Shown: positions 62,308-64,000 of the stretch, in pieces
How the letters are laid out: the number at the start of each line of letters is the position of its first letter
How positions within the stretch are numbered: the first letter of the stretch is position 1
Assembly: GCF_004791165.1 (NCBI RefSeq)
Contig: NZ_SRUZ01000014.1
Span: 21,452-85,451, forward strand
DNA: 64,000 nucleotides
Direction: 5' to 3'
From: Mesorhizobium sp. M8A.F.Ca.ET.218.01.1.1
Lineage (GTDB): Bacteria; Pseudomonadota; Alphaproteobacteria; Rhizobiales; Rhizobiaceae
Position numbers and translations under genes: made by a program
The notes under the pieces: generated by a model
Databases searched by the model: none
The model's input: the letters and a program-made list of their open reading frames with translations, nothing else
What the model was told of the DNA's origin: nothing

Positions 62308-63663
62308 CTAGACGTCATTTGCAAAATACAGCCTGATCGCGTCCTGCTGCTTGCCGAGCGTGCCGTCCTTCCGAAAGCGAGTTCCATCGACCGCAAAGAT
62401 GATGCCTTTCTCACTGGAGTAGACGGCCGTGCTAGTTACCGAGATGCGAACGCTGCGGCCTTGTACCTGCCCAGACACGATATCACCGATATCGATCCCG
62501 AGGATTGATTTTGCCACTGCCGAGCGTTCGACATCGAGCTCCGTCTCCCATTGATCCAGCTCTTCTTCGATGCGCGACCAAGCATCCCGGGCCGACCGAA
62601 ACGGGCGGTCGGCGCCGAACCAGATCCTGTCGGCCAGCGCGAGGGTATCGTTAGGCACGTTTCGCTCCATCGCGCGCGCGGCTCCAGACAGCATCTCGCA
62701 TACCTGCTCCGCGTCTATCAGTGCTTGGAGCCGACCGCGGTAGGGCGCAACACTCGCTCTGGTAATGGAGGAAGGCAGGGGTACTTCGCGAATAGGCATG
62801 TAATCGATCGGCATAATTTCGCGCAGCGCCAATCTGGCGGTGCCGATACACTCAGGCGGCTCTTCCTCACGCCAGGCACGTCGCGTGCTTTGCACCCAAA
62901 TTTCTGAGGCGGAGATGCAAAGGGTGCTGTCCAGAAACATGCGCGAATCCGGGGTGTGGATGTAGCGGGCAGACCAGGAATGGTCCGCCGACGTCAGCGG
63001 CATCACCACATGGTGGAGCTGGTGTTCGCGGACCATGCGCACCAGAGAGGCAATCCGCTCCTGTAAGGGAGCGGTCAGGCGGACAAGAACGGCGGGGCCG
63101 TTCCCGCTGCTCCACCGGTTTCTTTGCTCGTTCTCAAACATGAGAAGCTGGGGCCGGGCGAATGGAAGCAGCTTTCCGACGAGACTCGCAGCGCTTCCCT
63201 GCAGCGAGTGGCTCCAGCGGGCATCGATCCTTCCCTCCTTGATCCACTCGTGGGCGCGGTTCTGGATCAGCAGCAAAAGCTGCGCCGCGAGGTTCGGATC
63301 GAGGTTCGGGAGTCGGTTTCCCGTAACCGCAGCAGCGTCGACGCCCTGCGCCTTCAGGTCAGCTATCGCGGCGCTGTAGAATAGCTGTTGAAGATTGGAG
63401 AGAGTTCCAGCTGCTTGGATGCGTGCGGTTTCACGCCGGCGCCGATCGATCTCTTCGCGGAAGGCACCCAACGGTGGGCGCCGGGGACCACCTCCTGCCT
63501 GAACCTTGGCCCAATAGCCTCGAGGTGGCTTGGGGACCTGCAGGCGCCTGCAAAGCTTGGCGAGTGCCACATCGGAGATGCTGAGTTCCTTTGCGATCTC
63601 GCTGGTCGGCCTTTCCCAGACCAAAGCGAAGAGCTCCTCGCGGGAGAATTCTCGTCGTGTCAT
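62308..63663 (-). CDS. Unknown HTH-containing protein (451 aa)
   Basis: The protein starts at ATG 63663. Its N-terminus, FSREELFALVWERPTSEIAKELSISDVALAKLCRRLQVPKPPRGYWAKV, forms a resolvase/RNA-polymerase-sigma-like helix-turn-helix, followed by a Pro/Arg linker. The rest (about 80-451) is a large mixed domain with no motif I can name, including ARYIHTPDSRMFLD and a C-terminal helical region with RIEEELDQWETELDVERSAV. The opening segment is a recurring one in proteins near mobile elements and defence genes. It has no close neighbour on its strand apart from the tRNA upstream. Confidence 0.75.
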   Translation of the reverse strand: MTRREFSREELFALVWERPTSEIAKELSISDVALAKLCRRLQVPKPPRGYWAKVQAGGGPRRPPLGAFREEIDRRRRETARIQAAGTLSNLQQLFYSAAIADLKAQGVDAAAVTGNRLPNLDPNLAAQLLLLIQNRAHEWIKEGRIDARWSHSLQGSAASLVGKLLPFARPQLLMFENEQRNRWSSGNGPAVLVRLTAPLQERIASLVRMVREHQLHHVVMPLTSADHSWSARYIHTPDSRMFLDSTLCISASEIWVQSTRRAWREEEPPECIGTARLALREIMPIDYMPIREVPLPSSITRASVAPYRGRLQALIDAEQVCEMLSGAARAMERNVPNDTLALADRIWFGADRPFRSARDAWSRIEEELDQWETELDVERSAVAKSILGIDIGDIVSGQVQGRSVRISVTSTAVYSSEKGIIFAVDGTRFRKDGTLGKQQDAIRLYFANDV

Positions 63664-63821
63664 GCGTGTACCTCCAGCCGGTCGTCCCATATGTCACTCA
63701 TAGGAATCGCTTTCAAAAGCGATGGCGCAACCGTGCTGTTGAGCGTGCAGGAGGACTGGTGAAGACTGATGGATACTGCCGCGATCAGATGGCTGGAGGA
63801 TGAAAGTCTTCGTTTCTCTCA

Positions 63822-63856
63822 AACGCAAAAACCGCCCCGGTTAGACCGGGACGGTT
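63822..63856 (-). terminator. Rho-independent terminator of tRNA-fMet
   Basis: Read on the minus strand, aaccgtcccgg, loop tctaa and ccggggcggtt form an 11-bp stem (one G-T pair) followed by a T-run (ttttg). It lies just downstream of the tRNA 3' end. Confidence 0.85.
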
Positions 63857-63874
63857 ATTGATTTATGATGAAAT

Positions 63875-63951
<77 letters not shown>

Positions 63952-64000
63952 CCACCGATTTGCAAGCGAGAGCTTGCGAGAGGTTTGTCCGCCAAATGAA

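Overview
The window is high-GC (apart from a few AT-rich intergenic patches) and reads like an alphaproteobacterium, most likely a Hyphomicrobiales/Rhizobiales-type soil or plant-associated bacterium. The clues are codon use, the TolB-TPR adenylate cyclases, a PrtD/PrtE-type RTX exporter, a Tat-leader hydrolase and an initiator tRNA. The species cannot be named from sequence alone. No housekeeping operon is present; nearly everything is accessory.

Layout. (1) 1-10.5 kb, minus strand: an extracellular contractile injection system (eCIS). In transcription order it holds a small unknown protein, tail sheath, tail tube, a zinc-ribbon protein, a Pro/Ala-rich protein, a DUF4255 cap protein, an AAA+ ATPase, a small protein and a very large DUF4157 effector. 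The effector's toxin-like C-terminus runs off the left edge. (2) 11.1-25.9 kb, minus strand: a complete RTX/type I secretion locus with a HlyC-type acyltransferase, a secreted protein of unknown function, a 3,245-residue RTX protein, the ABC exporter and the HlyD adaptor. (3) 26.2-34.7 kb: two class III adenylate cyclase-TolB-TPR proteins and a Tat-leader alpha/beta hydrolase, scattered among decayed genes (SnoaL-like, a third cyclase, a cyclic-nucleotide-binding domain, a Tat-leader hypothetical, an IS110 transposase). (4) 34.7-63.7 kb: a dense defence island. It contains a DUF3800 protein and an HNH protein. A minus-strand trio (winged helix, nucleotidyltransferase, PP2C phosphatase) diverges from a plus-strand quartet (186-aa unknown, QueC/QatC-like enzyme, XRE-ImmA metallopeptidase, PIN nuclease). 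Next comes a five-gene DNA-modification operon (RHH regulator, SNF2 helicase-DUF3883, GHKL/sacsin-like-DUF3883, DUF1156 methyltransferase, DUF499 ATPase). The island ends with a PD-(D/E)XK-like protein, a RES toxin, an HNH nuclease, a NYN protein and an HTH protein of unknown role. (5) 63.9 kb: tRNA-fMet with its terminator.

How the parts work together. Regions 1 and 2 are two independent protein-delivery machines, one contractile and one type I. Region 4 looks like a place where anti-phage modules accumulate. The best candidate for an undescribed system is the divergent locus at about 37.4-43.4 kb. A QatC-like PP-loop enzyme, the chemistry of the Qat and type IV CBASS families, is coupled not to QatA/QatD but to an ImmA-type protease and a PIN nuclease. 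It sits back to back with a nucleotidyltransferase-phosphatase module across a shared regulatory region with a clear palindrome. Two related sequences of about 110 bp, at 35.9 and 57.7 kb, flank this locus together with the DNA-modification operon.
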